NCBI GenBank assembly: GCA_024036415.1
Contig: JAMWET010000784.1
Location: forward strand, 68,501 to 132,500
Source of the DNA: Prochilodus magdalenae
Lineage: Eukaryota > Chordata > Actinopteri > Characiformes > Prochilodontidae
DNA: 64,000 nt
Direction of reading: 5' to 3'
The translations under genes and the position numbers were made by a program. The notes beneath the pieces are model-generated. The model did no database searches and was not told the origin of the DNA. It saw only the letters and a list, made by a program, of their open reading frames with translations. Of the stretch, positions 1 through 14,600 are shown piece by piece. The stretch's first letter is position 1. The number at the start of each line of letters is the position of its first letter.

Positions 1-2478
1 CCAGTACAGCAGTCCTTCCCTGTCCCTCCCGATAGGCTGCAGGCGCATCTGGTCTGGCTCTTCCTCATTGACTGCCGTCTTAAACTTGAGGTTCTCATCA
101 AACTGGCATTCACATAAATACTGTAAAACAAATACAGTGAGAAGTGATTACAGAGTGTTTGACAACGTGAATAGATACATATGGTGCCAAATCATGTGTA
201 ATTAAACCATTATAACCACTCACAAGCATGCTGTTCCACTTTCTGTATTGTTACTGTATTGTTTACTAATCAGGAATCTTTAGTACCAGAATAAGAAGCA
301 AAACATTTAACCACTAAACCATTTCATTTTATATTTAACTTTACCTGCACTTACACCATTCTGGTGCTCACCGGACGAAAAACGCGGCACCTAGTGTGTT
401 TAAGGTGGTAGTAGCTTCAGGCTCCTGCAGAGGGCGCTGCATGAGGATGATGGGGCTATAAATACCTGTGGGGTGTGAGTGACGGGATCCATAGATTGGG
501 AAGAGGTGCTACAGTGCAGGGAATGTCTCGTTCCATGTGTGGAAAATGGCTCCAGAGCAGATGGTAATGATTGGCTAAAAGGAGGGACTGCATGTGGGCG
601 TGGCCAAAGACCATAGTGTGAAGGAAGTAGCTGGATCTGCAGGTGTATGGAAGCGTACGCTCATACGGGTCTACCAGCAGTGGATACAATCCCAGTCTAC
701 AGGGAATTCTCCTCGGAACGGTGCCAGAGAAGGCATCCACCAAATCTGGAACCAACTGACCAAATTTTTTGATGGAAGAGTGTGTGAACATGGCTACATC
801 CAGCAACTTGTCTAAATCCAAACCCCAGCTGTTATTTGTGCTTGAGGCGGTGTTACACCCTGCGAGGCACGTTTTAGCTGTAACTTATAATAACCTTGAA
901 TTTGTAAAAATGCCCAAAATCTGAGCTCTAACTGTGAATATGTAAGTGATGAGAACTAAGAGCACCTTCAGGATGTCACTCTTGGACTCCATGGACATCT
1001 CCGGGTAGCCTTTCCTCTCCAGTTCCCAAGCCCAGGTACTGTTAAACTCCTGGCACATCTGAATAAAAAGAGGCGACACCCATCAGAAAGCGTTTGGTGC
1101 AGGAGTGCGTTTGCAAATGATATATGCATGCTTTACACACATCGCTAATAACTTTCATTAATTAATTATTAATAATTAAGTATTGAACTGTGAGTAGTAC
1201 ACAATGCACAGCTTACCCTGACAAGATGCTTTTCCCATCTCTCTGAAGACACCGTCTTACCAAGTTTACGCAGCAGCTTGACATGGAGCTCAACAAGAGG
1301 TGGTGCAACTATAAAGCCCAAGAGGACAAAAACAAAACAGATGATGCTAAATCAGGAAACGCTAGAACTGTGCTAGCCTGCTAGCTAAGCTCTCTACCAA
1401 TTGCCACTGGAAAGTTTGGGTTTCGCTTACCATCACTTTCCTTTCACTCTCTCAGACATTTCTTGAGTCTAAAATGGTGTCGACTGGGCACCAGTTTCCA
1501 GAATGAAATCAGTACTGGCTCTGTTTGGGTCTGTAGTTGCTCGCTAAGCTAATCGCTAAGCTAGGTAGCCTCCCATGCTACAGATCCAAACACCACAGAA
1601 CAGGATTCAATTTACTTTTCTATAACAGGCCTTTAAAACTGTGTCGGTGCAGCTGTTCGCCAAAACTGAACACGTTCTGCGGAGGGTAAAATGTTAGCAT
1701 GCTAGCAAAGATAATGCTAACCAGCAACATTAATCAATTGTTGTATAGGCGGTCTGGAATTGATTGAACGACAGATCTTTGAAATCAATACAAAGCAATA
1801 AAAGTAGCATAAATCTCCTTAAATGTGGTGGCTATATATTTATATTTATGGCATTTAGCTGACGCTTATATCCAGAGTGACTTGCAAGGCTAATCATATA
1901 GGCCAGGGACTCATATTGGTGTAGCATAATGGTCACCCAGACCAGGATTCAAACCCTATCTTCCACCTGTTATCCATTGGGCTACAACAACCAATATATA
2001 TATATATATTGTGTATATATTGTATATATATTGTATATATAGTGTATATATACACTTATATACCATATATACTTATACTGCAATATATATTACCAACAGT
2101 CTATGGATTTAAATCTATAATGTATATAAATATATATAACATACACATATTTACATTTATGTCACTTAGCTGACGCTTTTATCCATTAACAAGGTTAATC
2201 ATATTACAGGTGGGCCAATGTAGTGTTAGGAGTCTTGCCCAGGGACTCTTATTGGTGTAGTACAGCATAGACACCCAGACCGGGATTCAAACCTCAGTTT
2301 CCCACACATGATGGTGGCTCCCTGGCAGGTAGTGGTGTTATCTGCTGACCCGCACCATTATTACCAAATACTTGTAACACACTTTTAATGACAAGATAGA
2401 AAGTGTTATAACTTTTTTTTTTTTTTGCTAACAAATATTTGCTACTATATATAGTACACTTTATGTATATATGTCCAC

Positions 2479-2529
<51 letters not shown>

Positions 2530-2548
2530 CTCTATATTATATCGCCAT

Positions 2549-2608
<60 letters not shown>

Positions 2609-5112
2609 TAGTGGTGGACATATATACATAAAGTGTGTGTGTATATATAAAGTGTTTGGATGCTTTAATGAGGTTCTCCAGGTTCTCCAGACATCAAACT
2701 GACTCTCTATGGATCTGTGAAGATGATCTCCAACCAGTCTGCACTAAGCATTCTGAACAGCACAGAAGTGGAAATCAGGGCCTGGTGTTTCCTGACCGTA
2801 GTGTTGGTGAGCCTGTGCTTATTGATGGCAACAAGATGTTTACAAAGCCAGTTCGGATGGAAACCTGTAGAGGTTTGGTGGGAAACGTTAGCAAGCCGCC
2901 TTCTGAAGGAACACTTCCAGCCAAAAGGATGATGATGGTCCTGGAACGCTCTGTTTAAGATAAACGCCGCTTAGTTTGACAGCCTGTTTCCTAACAAACT
3001 AAAAAATGCTGTATATCCATTTGTAACGACTTAGCAGCTGGCGTGTAACGAAAACCCCGTTTTTATTTCTCTGGCGAAGGAGGTATTAATCTTTCTGGCG
3101 TGTAGAGTAAGAAGATGAATTGTAAATTGATGGAGTGCAATTTTCAAACTGCAAGAGCTGCAATGTTTATTACAGAACACATCAACAACAATCAGCTCTA
3201 AATGGGGAAATGTAACCTGATAGCACAGAGCTTGTGAACTGCCTGGAGATGAGATCATGTACTACACATGTGACATCACAACTGAGTGATAGTAAATATT
3301 TGTATTTATTTATATACTCCTCAGAAATATGCAGCTCCAGTCTATACTCATATAAAAGTATGATATATGGCTATATAGGAACATAAATCATAAATGGGCG
3401 CTCATACATTTGAAAATATAAGTACATTGTGATGCTGTAAGCGGTGATATGTTTGTAAAAAATGTCATAGTATAAATATATATATATACACATACATACA
3501 TATACAAATATATAGAGCTGGACATATATGCATAAAGTATAATATATAGCATCAAATACATAGAAGCAATAATGTGTTATCAAAAAATTATAGTAATAAC
3601 ACTTTCTATCTTGTCATTAAACCTGTGTTACAAGTATATGATAATAATGGTGTAGCTCAGCAGATAACATCACTACCTGCCACTGAGCCACCACCATGTT
3701 TGGGAGACTGAGGTTTGAATCCTGGTCTGGGTGTCTATGCTGTGCTACACCAATAAGAGTCCTTGGGCAAGACTCCTAACACTACATTGGCCACTACATT
3801 GGCCTACCTGTAATATGATTAACCTGGTAAGTCGCTCTGGATAAGAGAGTCAGCTAAATCCCATAAATAGAAATAAATAGCCACCACATTTCAGATAATT
3901 TCAAGTTGCTCCATTCATTGTTCCATTTCCACATAAAACGAAGAGCAGCTGGTATTTTCAATGAATATCTAAAAATTCAATCCACTATGGTTTTCAATTA
4001 AACTGATGAAGGTTTTGCACCTACTGTCTACCGTCTTCTCTGTGACTACCTCAAGCAACTCCTTTGGGGTCTTTACCCTTCTTAATTAAACCTGTTTTTT
4101 TTGTTGTTTATTAAATAAATTACATAATAATATGAATAATATAATATTATTATACATACTACTAAAAATAAGTAAAATAGTAAATAAATGCTGAATTCAT
4201 AATATAAACAAGTAAATAAAATACATTAATATTATAACTTAATCAATAATAAAATAAATTAAAAAGTTCATGTCGTATTAGGTCCCCGCTGTGATCCAAA
4301 TACAAGCGCTCACACACAAAGCGGAAGTTTGACGGAAAGGATGTTGTGCGCATGCGCGGTCTCCTTCCATTCGTCCCGTTGCTAAACAGAATGTAAATAT
4401 CGGACCGGTTTATGGCCGAAAAACGCACTGTCCGTTATAAGGAGAGAAAATCACAGTCGTGCGTTCGCATTGTGTACATGAGTACGATGCACTCAAGCAC
4501 TGTCACTTGGTATTACTGCATACATGACGAGACAAGCAGCACAATAGGAAAATACGAAGCTTCTTAAGCGAATTTTCCCGTTCCACCTTAAATGGTGCAG
4601 CAGTTACCTTCTTGCGCCGAAGGCCTGAGGCCCCAGAATGTAACTGCTGCACCATTTAAGGTGGAACGGAAGAATTCGCACAAGAAGCTGGCGAAGCCAA
4701 CTTCAGCCTCGTATGGAAAATAACACTTGACAACCAGCAGGCTAAGGTTAGCTAGCTAGCTAGGCTAGCTAGTAAATAAGCTGAAAATATAGCTTGGTGA
4801 TGAGATGGAAGCTAGCGCTAGCTACTTAAGCGAGGATCCAACGCTGAAACGAGCGAGCTGGCCTACAGCAGCACTGTGAGGATGAGGATGGTGGTGGTGG
4901 TGGTGATGATGGAGAGACCCCACTCTCCCTGCCATGTTTTTGTTGTTTTCCTCCTCACCTGCCGTTGTGTCCCGCAAGTATCGCTCCATCTCAGGGAAGG
5001 TGAACTCCGGCAGGTCCAGGGCGGCTCCGTAGCGCTCCAGAAACGAGCACACGACGGCGAAACTCGGGCACAAACCCGGCGCAAGAGCCGGCGCAGCGGC
5101 CGGAGCAGCCAT
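1..5112 (-). CDS. rsf1: Remodeling and spacing factor 1, N-terminal part (exons 1-4, cut by window edge)
   Basis: RSF1 is the histone-binding partner of the ISWI ATPase SMARCA5 in the nuclear RSF chromatin-remodelling complex. Coding exons on the minus strand: 5112-4959 (start codon 5112-5110), 1308-1217, 1058-966 and 120-1, continuing beyond position 1. All junctions are GT-AG and phases match (154 nt, then 92, 93, and 120 or more). The protein opens with an Ala/Pro-rich stretch, then FAVVCSFLERYGAALDLPEF, then the segments VELHVKLLRKLGKTVSSERW, CQEFNSTWAWELERKGYPEM and YLCECQFDENLKFK, which are the conserved N-terminal (WHIM/DDT-like) region of vertebrate RSF1. The acidic middle, PHD finger and C-terminus lie outside the window. 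Intron 1 (1309-4958) is about 3.6 kb and full of repeats. Transcription start is not defined; the gene faces AAMDC across about 0.7 kb. Identification is from recognised family sequence; exon limits are inferred from splice consensus. Confidence 0.95.
594..770 (+). pseudogene. Possible Tc1-like transposase helix-turn-helix fragment
   Basis: Inside RSF1 intron 3 the plus strand reads KEVAGSAGVWKRTLIRVYQQ followed by a basic Asn/Arg-rich stretch. The spacing resembles the N-terminal HTH of Tc1/mariner transposases (an 'x-GVSRxTVxRVYxxW' type helix). There is no start codon, no catalytic domain and no visible terminal repeats, so at best this is a dead fragment. It could also be chance. Confidence 0.3.
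1842..1993 (-). mobile_element. tRNA-derived SINE copy, degraded
   Basis: Minus-oriented copy of the SINE family seen best at 19671-19888. The 3' tail (plus-strand form GCATTTAGCTGACGCTTATA) is on the left and a decayed tRNA-like head on the right. The central part is shortened compared with the full copies. It lies in RSF1 intron 1, next to AT-rich simple sequence (1996-2100). Confidence 0.75.
2150..2358 (-). mobile_element. tRNA-derived SINE (left arm copy)
   Basis: Minus-oriented copy. Complement of the internal B-box-like motif GGTTTGAATCCC is visible as GGGATTCAAACC at about 2282, and the A-box side ends near 2358. Tail TAGCTGACGCTTTTATCC is at the left end. It has the same family organisation as the copy at 19671-19888. 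Confidence 0.8.
2455..2640. repeat. TA microsatellite enclosed by a near-perfect inverted repeat
   Basis: ACTTTATGTATATATGTCCA (starting about 2457) and its reverse complement (about 2613-2635) flank two long TA runs (2483-2526 and 2550-2594). The arms plus self-complementary TA tracts make one continuous potential hairpin of about 180 nt. Confidence 0.85.
3649..3878 (+). mobile_element. tRNA-derived SINE (right arm copy)
   Basis: Plus-oriented copy starting GGTGTAGCTCAGCAGATAAC (A-box region), with B-box-like GGTTTGAATCC and the tail AAGTCGCTCTGGATAAGAGA. It has a small internal duplication around 3781-3806 (CACTACATTGGC repeated). It should not be called a functional tRNA gene: no acceptor stem pairing was found. 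Confidence 0.8.
4559..4690. repeat. Short palindromic MITE-like hairpin
   Basis: A 29-bp arm at 4579-4607 (core CCACCTTAAATGGTGCAGCA) is repeated exactly in reverse complement at 4640-4668, with a 32-nt loop. About 20 further bases on each side pair imperfectly. It lies in RSF1 intron 1 close to exon 1. The arm style is that of a fish foldback MITE; family not assigned. Confidence 0.8.
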
Positions 5113-5900
5113 GTTTTTCCAGCGGGGGGTTTTTTAACCCACACATACACATATACACCATACACACACACACTGTACACGCGCGCGCTTGTATTCCTGT
5201 CTTTGCCGGGTACTTCCAAGGCCTCCTGGATGACTTATAACCCAACCTAACCTTTAACCACTCCAGCTCAGAAACCAAAAGCAGCTCACACGCCTTTTTG
5301 TTTTGGAGCAGCTTTTGTTTACATACAAATACAAATAACAAACAACCATGTGCTGTGAATACTGCTTTACTACTGGGGACCCAGCAGAATATCCAAATGT
5401 CCCCAAAACGTCGGCATGCGTTCTTGAGCATCCTGGGGACATGGAGTCCCCACAAAGCTCTAAATACATGCACACGCCCATGTTTGTGCCGTCCAAACGC
5501 ATCATTTACTATACTGGGACACTTTTTTGTGTATAATAGATACAATTTCTGAATAAATGCATCATGTGTAAATACAAAACCTCACAAAAATAGTAAAATA
5601 AAAAGTTTGTTTTAATATTAATAACTAAGGCGGCTATCCAGCAAATGTGTCTTTATTTGCTCATTAAATAGGTTTTAATTTGTAATAATAATTATTCCCA
5701 CTTTCATTCTCCCCTCCTGATGAAAGCCATGCTGTGGCCGGGCCGCTAGCCGCCCGCTGATTGGCTGCTGGGGCGTGACGCGAAATAAAACGGGCGTGGC
5801 CACCATACTCGGCCATCTTCATTATTCTAATCTACCTTGGCCGTCAAGTAGCAAGACCGAGCTGCCGTGCGAGGAAGGAGGTTTGTTTGTACAGTAACTG
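5113..5900. promoter_or_regulatory. Head-to-head RSF1 / AAMDC promoter region
   Basis: RSF1 starts leftwards at 5112 and AAMDC rightwards. At 5745-5815 there is a GC-rich block with ATTGG (CCAAT box on the minus strand), GGGCGTGGCC (GC-box-like) and GGCCATCTTC (YY1-like site), typical of TATA-less housekeeping promoters. A non-coding AAMDC first exon probably starts near 5820-5880, but its donor could not be fixed. 5230-5560 holds an unclassified stretch with repeated GGGGAC/GTCCCC words. The assignment is inference from position and motifs. Confidence 0.5.
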
Positions 5901-6424
5901 ATTAGTTTTCCGGTATTTCAGTATGTTAGAGAGCATGAAGAAATGCAAAACAAATTAGACTTGCATGAAATTAATCATAGGAGTCTGCAAACTGTCTGCT
6001 TTTGACCGTATCAATCAGCGTCAGCGTCGTTCAGCGTCGCGCCCCGTACATAGGGCCAGTCCGGTGTCTTAAAGGGTAACTCCACCGACTTTGCAGAAAT
6101 GCTTCATAATTAAGTGGTTGAGATGTACATAAAGCCATTCAGAGTGGTTTGTCATGAAATGCTTCGTTTTCGAGAAACTTGCCAGGTGAAAGTTGTTTAC
6201 AGTGGTGGTGATGGTAACCAGACGTCTTAAGAGATTAATCCCAGTAAAAGCTCCTTTATAGAACTCTGTTGCCTTTATTGGTTGGATATACACCACCTGA
6301 TGTCTAAGACTTTGTTTTATAATAGACTGTCATAGTTTATGCTTAAAAATGTATTTTTAATTAGGCATAATGTGCACCATGAAATTGTGATATTGCAGTG
6401 CAAGTCTTTGCCATGTGCTTTCCA

Positions 6425-6565
6425 TGCTTCCAGTAGACCTGATTTAACTTATCAGCACATTAACGAGCCCATTCAGAGTTGCAGGGGGTGTGTTAAAGCA
6501 GAGTGTCCACTAAAAGGGCAGGGTGCCTCCAGGACCAGGGTTGGGAATACTGGATTATGCCATCT
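6425..6565. repeat. Fragment of dispersed repeat (relative at 31160-31325)
   Basis: The stretch with GCAGGGTGCCTCCAGGACCA and the preceding ACGAGCCCATTCAGAGTTGC reappears at 31160-31325, there between inverted ends. This copy carries only the right half. The block 6090-6300 before it belongs to another dispersed repeat, marked by TTTACAGTGGTGGTGATGG. Confidence 0.6.
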
Positions 6566-6896
6566 AGTGGAACTGCACGGGCTAAGCACCAGCAGTCAGC
6601 ACCTCTGTACTCCTCCTGCCTCCTAGCTTCAGCACCATTAGAGAGTCAACAACATCATCATAGTCATATAAAAAAAAAAAAAAAACAGTCTAATGGTAGG
6701 ACTCCAAAAAGAACAGGACGCATGCAGTCTTGGAACCAACCTGGGACACTTTCACTGCTTGAAGCTGGTGTGAAAACTGTAGGCAGCGAGTGATTCACGT
6801 GGACACAGGTAGCTGATGATGTTGTGGTTGAACGAGACTATTTGGATACTGTAGAGTCTGCCCATTGGAATGCCCATAGAGGTCAAGGCTTTAGAA

Positions 6897-7125
6897 CAGG
6901 GGTCTCCATCCCCTTGTCCCAGAGAGCTGCCTTCGTGCAGAGCCTAGTCACAACCACAGCTTGCCACTACAGCTCCAGCTAACCAGCCCCCTCCCAGGTC
7001 CCCCACTAGCTGAATCATATATATCAGAGTTCAATGGGGGGGGCAGGGCAGCTTACTGGATACTGGCTGGAACTAAACCCTGCTAAACTAGCTCTCTAGC
7101 TCAGGACCCGGCTTGGAGACCCCTG
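6897..7125. mobile_element. Short hAT-like MITE
   Basis: Begins CAGGGGTCTCCATCC and ends GGCTTGGAGACCCCTG, giving an approximately 11-bp terminal inverted repeat of the CAGGGG type. The flanking octamers (CTTTAGAA left, TTCTAGAA right) agree at 6 of 8 positions, compatible with a decayed 8-bp target duplication of hAT elements. No coding capacity. It sits just upstream of AAMDC coding exon 1. Confidence 0.65.
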
Positions 7126-7175
7126 TTCTAGAAGCAAACGTGATGGAAACTAGCTTCTTGTGCACAGAGACATGA

Positions 7176-11281
<4,106 letters not shown>

Positions 11282-11468
11282 AGATGACCTGGCCAGCCAG
11301 TCATGCGGTGCCTTAAATTTCAGCTGGACATTTTGAGGGGGTCAGTAAAACTGACCTGTGCTGAGAAGGAGGAGCCTGGTATACTGTTGTAGGTGGAAAA
11401 CAAAAGGCCGACCTGCTTATTAATACTTTACAAATTACAGAATTTACTAGAGATACAAAAAGAAGACA

Positions 11469-11474
11469 TTTATT
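11469..11474 (-). terminator. Poly(A) signal of INTS4
   Basis: AATAAA on the minus strand, about 155 nt after the INTS4 stop codon (11627-11629). It falls within the region transcribed as AAMDC 3'UTR on the other strand. Confidence 0.6.
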
Positions 11475-11516
11475 TAAATGGAAAAACAGACGAGGTAAAC
11501 ACTATTTTTGTGGAAA

Positions 11517-11522
11517 AATAAA
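11517..11522 (+). terminator. Poly(A) signal of AAMDC
   Basis: AATAAA on the plus strand, 236 nt after the AAMDC stop codon. It lies inside the INTS4 3'UTR, so the convergent transcripts probably overlap by several tens of nucleotides. Confidence 0.65.
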
Positions 11523-11626
11523 GCCCTATAAACAACAGACAAGCTCTGTCCAGTTCTTTGCCTCGAGCCCAGCTCCGTCCCTTGATGGGTAATGGCGTGG
11601 TTACAGGTTTGTATCTCACTCCCAGG

Positions 11627-14600
11627 TTACCGCCGCGCTGGTTTCGGCATGATGAAGACTTTGACAGGCTTGCTGAGGTTGATGGTGCCCTCGATGGAGC
11701 TCTCGCTTGTTGGCAAGCCTTCGGTGCTCTCGTTCCAGGCTGGTTTGGGCACGGCAAGCTTGCTGCTGCTGGAGCTATAAGCCAGGAGTAACCTCACCTC
11801 GATCTGGCACGGCTCTGAGAGAGACAGAGAGCAGGGAGAAGTCAAACTTTCAGGCAGAGGCAAATGCAAAGCAGTCAAGATCAGACTGTTCAGTTCCATT
11901 CTTGGAACTGGAAGGAGCCTACAGCACACTATAGCACATTCCGATCCTGTATTTCTCAAGGCTTTCAAGTCACAGATTGCTCCACACTTTGTTTACTGGA
12001 GTTTACTGGGACACGACTCCCCCCAGGTCACCACACACGTCTGGCAGGAAGGTTCCTCAGTCTGGATGCGATGCTATTTATATCTGAGGGTCTGCTAGGA
12101 TTTCATGCTGTATGCTCCAATAATCTCCCAGAAACTAAAAGCATTTGGGGCCTTCTGTTGGTTGTGCTGCTGGTACACAGTGTATGGTAGTCTCACCTGT
12201 CCAGGCTGAATGGGACAGATACACCTGGGTGATAAGCCGCACCCGCCCTGGCCCCGGGGTCCTAAAGTCTCCAGGTTTAGGGTGGATTATATTAGACTGT
12301 CCATCTGGGTAGAGTACCTAAAACCACAGAGGTGTGGAGTGAGGAATACATGTAACAGCAGCTGAATACAAACTCACAGTCACTAGATAGATAGATGTGT
12401 TGGTGTACTCTAAGTAGCGTGTCGGTGTACAGTAACTCAGTAAGTGTAATGTGTTAGTGTACTCTAAGTAGCGTGTCGGTGTACAGTAACTCAGTAAGTG
12501 TAATGCGTTAGTGTGCTGTAAGTAGTGTGTTGGTGTACAGTAACTCAGTAAGTGTAATGCGTTAGTGTGCTGTAAGTAGCGTGTCGGTGTACAGTAACTC
12601 AGTAAGTGTAATGTGTTAGTGTGCTGTAAGTAGCGTGTCGGTGTACAGTAACTCAGTAAGTGTAATGTGTTAGTGTGCTGTAAGTAGTGTGTCGGTGTAC
12701 GGTAACTCAGTAAGTGTAATGTGTTAGTGTGCTGTAAGTAGTGTGTCGGTGTACAGTAACTCAGTAAGTGTAATGTGTTAGTGTGCTGTAAGTAGTGTGT
12801 TAGTGTACAGTAACTCAGTAAGTGTAATGTGTTAGTGTACTGTAAGTAGCGTGTTGGTGTACAGTAACTCAGTAAGTGTAATGCGTTAGTGTGCTGTAAG
12901 TAGTGTGTTGGTGTACAGTAACTCAGTAAGTGTAATGTGTTAGTGTGGTGTAAGTAGTGTGTGGTGTACAGTAACTCAGTAAGTGTAATGTGTTAGTGTG
13001 GTGTAAGTAGTGTGTGGTGTACAGTAACTCAGTAAGTGTAATGTGTTAGTGTGGTGTAAGTAGCGTGTTGGTGTACGGTAACTCAGCAAGTGTAATGCGT
13101 TAGTGTACTGTAAGTAGTGTGCTGGTGTACAGTAACTCAGTAAGTGTAATGTGTTAGTGTACTGTAAGTAGTGTGTTGGTGTACGGTAACTCAGTAAGTG
13201 TAATGTGTTAGTGTGGTGTAAGTAGTGTGTTGGTGTACAGTAACTCAGTAAGTATAATGTGTTAGTGTGCTGTAAGTAGCGTGTTGGTGTACAGTAACTC
13301 AGTAAGTATAATGTGTTAGTGTGCTGTAAGTAGTGTGTTGGTGTAAGGGGGGATTTCCTATGCTGGATTTTTCAGTTTAAAAAATAACATTTTCTGTCTT
13401 AAACACTAGATATTATGAATTATGAGGTCATTAAGGTTTCGATATGTGAACTTGGCTACAAAAGCTAATTCTGCAGTGTATTGAATCATCATCATCAGTA
13501 CAGAACATTACCCCAAACAAACCAGCAGGCTTTGCTGTATGTGGTAGTAAAGCTCATTAGTAGTAGCTGGTGCTGATATGCAACAGTGATGATGGTTAAT
13601 AGCAGACGTACTTTCGTGGCGTCATTTTAGTGCCACCCATTCACATCTCGACTCCTTAACCTCATAAATCAGAGAATCCAGTCTCATTCTGAGTAAACAC
13701 TTTTGTGGGGTATCAGGTTTGGAGCACTTCCATTCACCACAGAACTCAATATTCTGAAATCCTATTCTGGAGCTGCCAAAACGGGCACGACACTGACCAC
13801 CAAAGTCTATTGATCAGTGGGCTACAAGAGGCCAAAACCGAGCCCCAAAGGAACAAGCAGACGTCCATAAAACGATCGGAACGCTTACCTGCACTTTCAC
13901 TGTGGTTTGTGGGTCCTGTACGTGTTCCAGGGTTGCATCAATATCTAGCGCCACAACCAGCCCGGTCGTAAACCGCAGAGGGTTATCTGACTCCCCTGTT
14001 GGCTCAATGATCGTGGCTGAAGCTCTGTGGATCTGGCAACCAAAGAGGAAAGACAGTTAGAATCAGAATCGGATACTGCACAAACTGATGATTTTGATGG
14101 TGGTGTCTCAAATGGACCTGCTCAGGGAGTTTGAGGTGTACGAATCGGCTTTGTCTCAGAGTGGTCTGGAGGATCTTCACTAGGTCCAGCGGCTTACAGG
14201 ACACGAGTCTGGGCATCAGTTCTAGAAGCTTCTCCACAAAACTGTCTTGAAAGTGGGGCAGCTCGGTCATGAACAGCCTGAGTGGGTAAATAAAGGGAGA
14301 TTAAAAGTTACTTGGGCAATTACCACGAATCCAAGTGTTACAAGCCTACGCCAGTGGACCTATCCCACGGTAAACAGCCTTAGTGGTTGGCATTATACAG
14401 CTCTGGAAAAATTTAAGAGCCCACCTGTAAGTGATCAGTGTCTCTAGGTGTACAGGTTCTGGGTTTGTGTTGGACCAGAATTCCTCAGTTCTGTTTGATT
14501 CTCTACACTACTGGAACCATGTCTCCCAAACTCCAGATCAGATATTGTATTAGATCTGTTTATTTAGAAAATCACTAATGACCTCCAGAAGCCTGTTTTT

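Larger units (their letters stand above)
2150..3878. repeat. Large inverted repeat with SINE-bearing arms
   Basis: Left arm about 2150-2485 and right arm about 3511-3878 are imperfect reverse complements. Each arm holds a SINE (2150-2358 minus, 3649-3878 plus), then the same non-SINE flank: CTTTTAATGACAAGATAGAA on the left and its complement TTCTATC(T)TGTCATTAA on the right, and further in a block around ATATATGTCC and TATGTATA. Homology therefore extends well beyond the SINE, so this is not simply two independent insertions. About 1 kb of sequence separates the arms (including TA runs and 2640-3510, where I see no gene). The RNA from RSF1 intron 1 could fold into a long hairpin. Confidence 0.7.

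Noticed and set aside
2439..2702. ORF of alternating Tyr and Ile
   Set aside because: Translation of TA microsatellite; the same applies to similar frames at 26.5 and 39.7 kb.
3649..3878. tRNA-like head (GGTGTAGCTCAG...GGTTTGAATCC) as a tRNA gene
   Set aside because: No 7-bp acceptor stem or proper anticodon arm could be paired, the unit occurs seven times with a constant long tail, and some copies are truncated: a SINE, not a tRNA.
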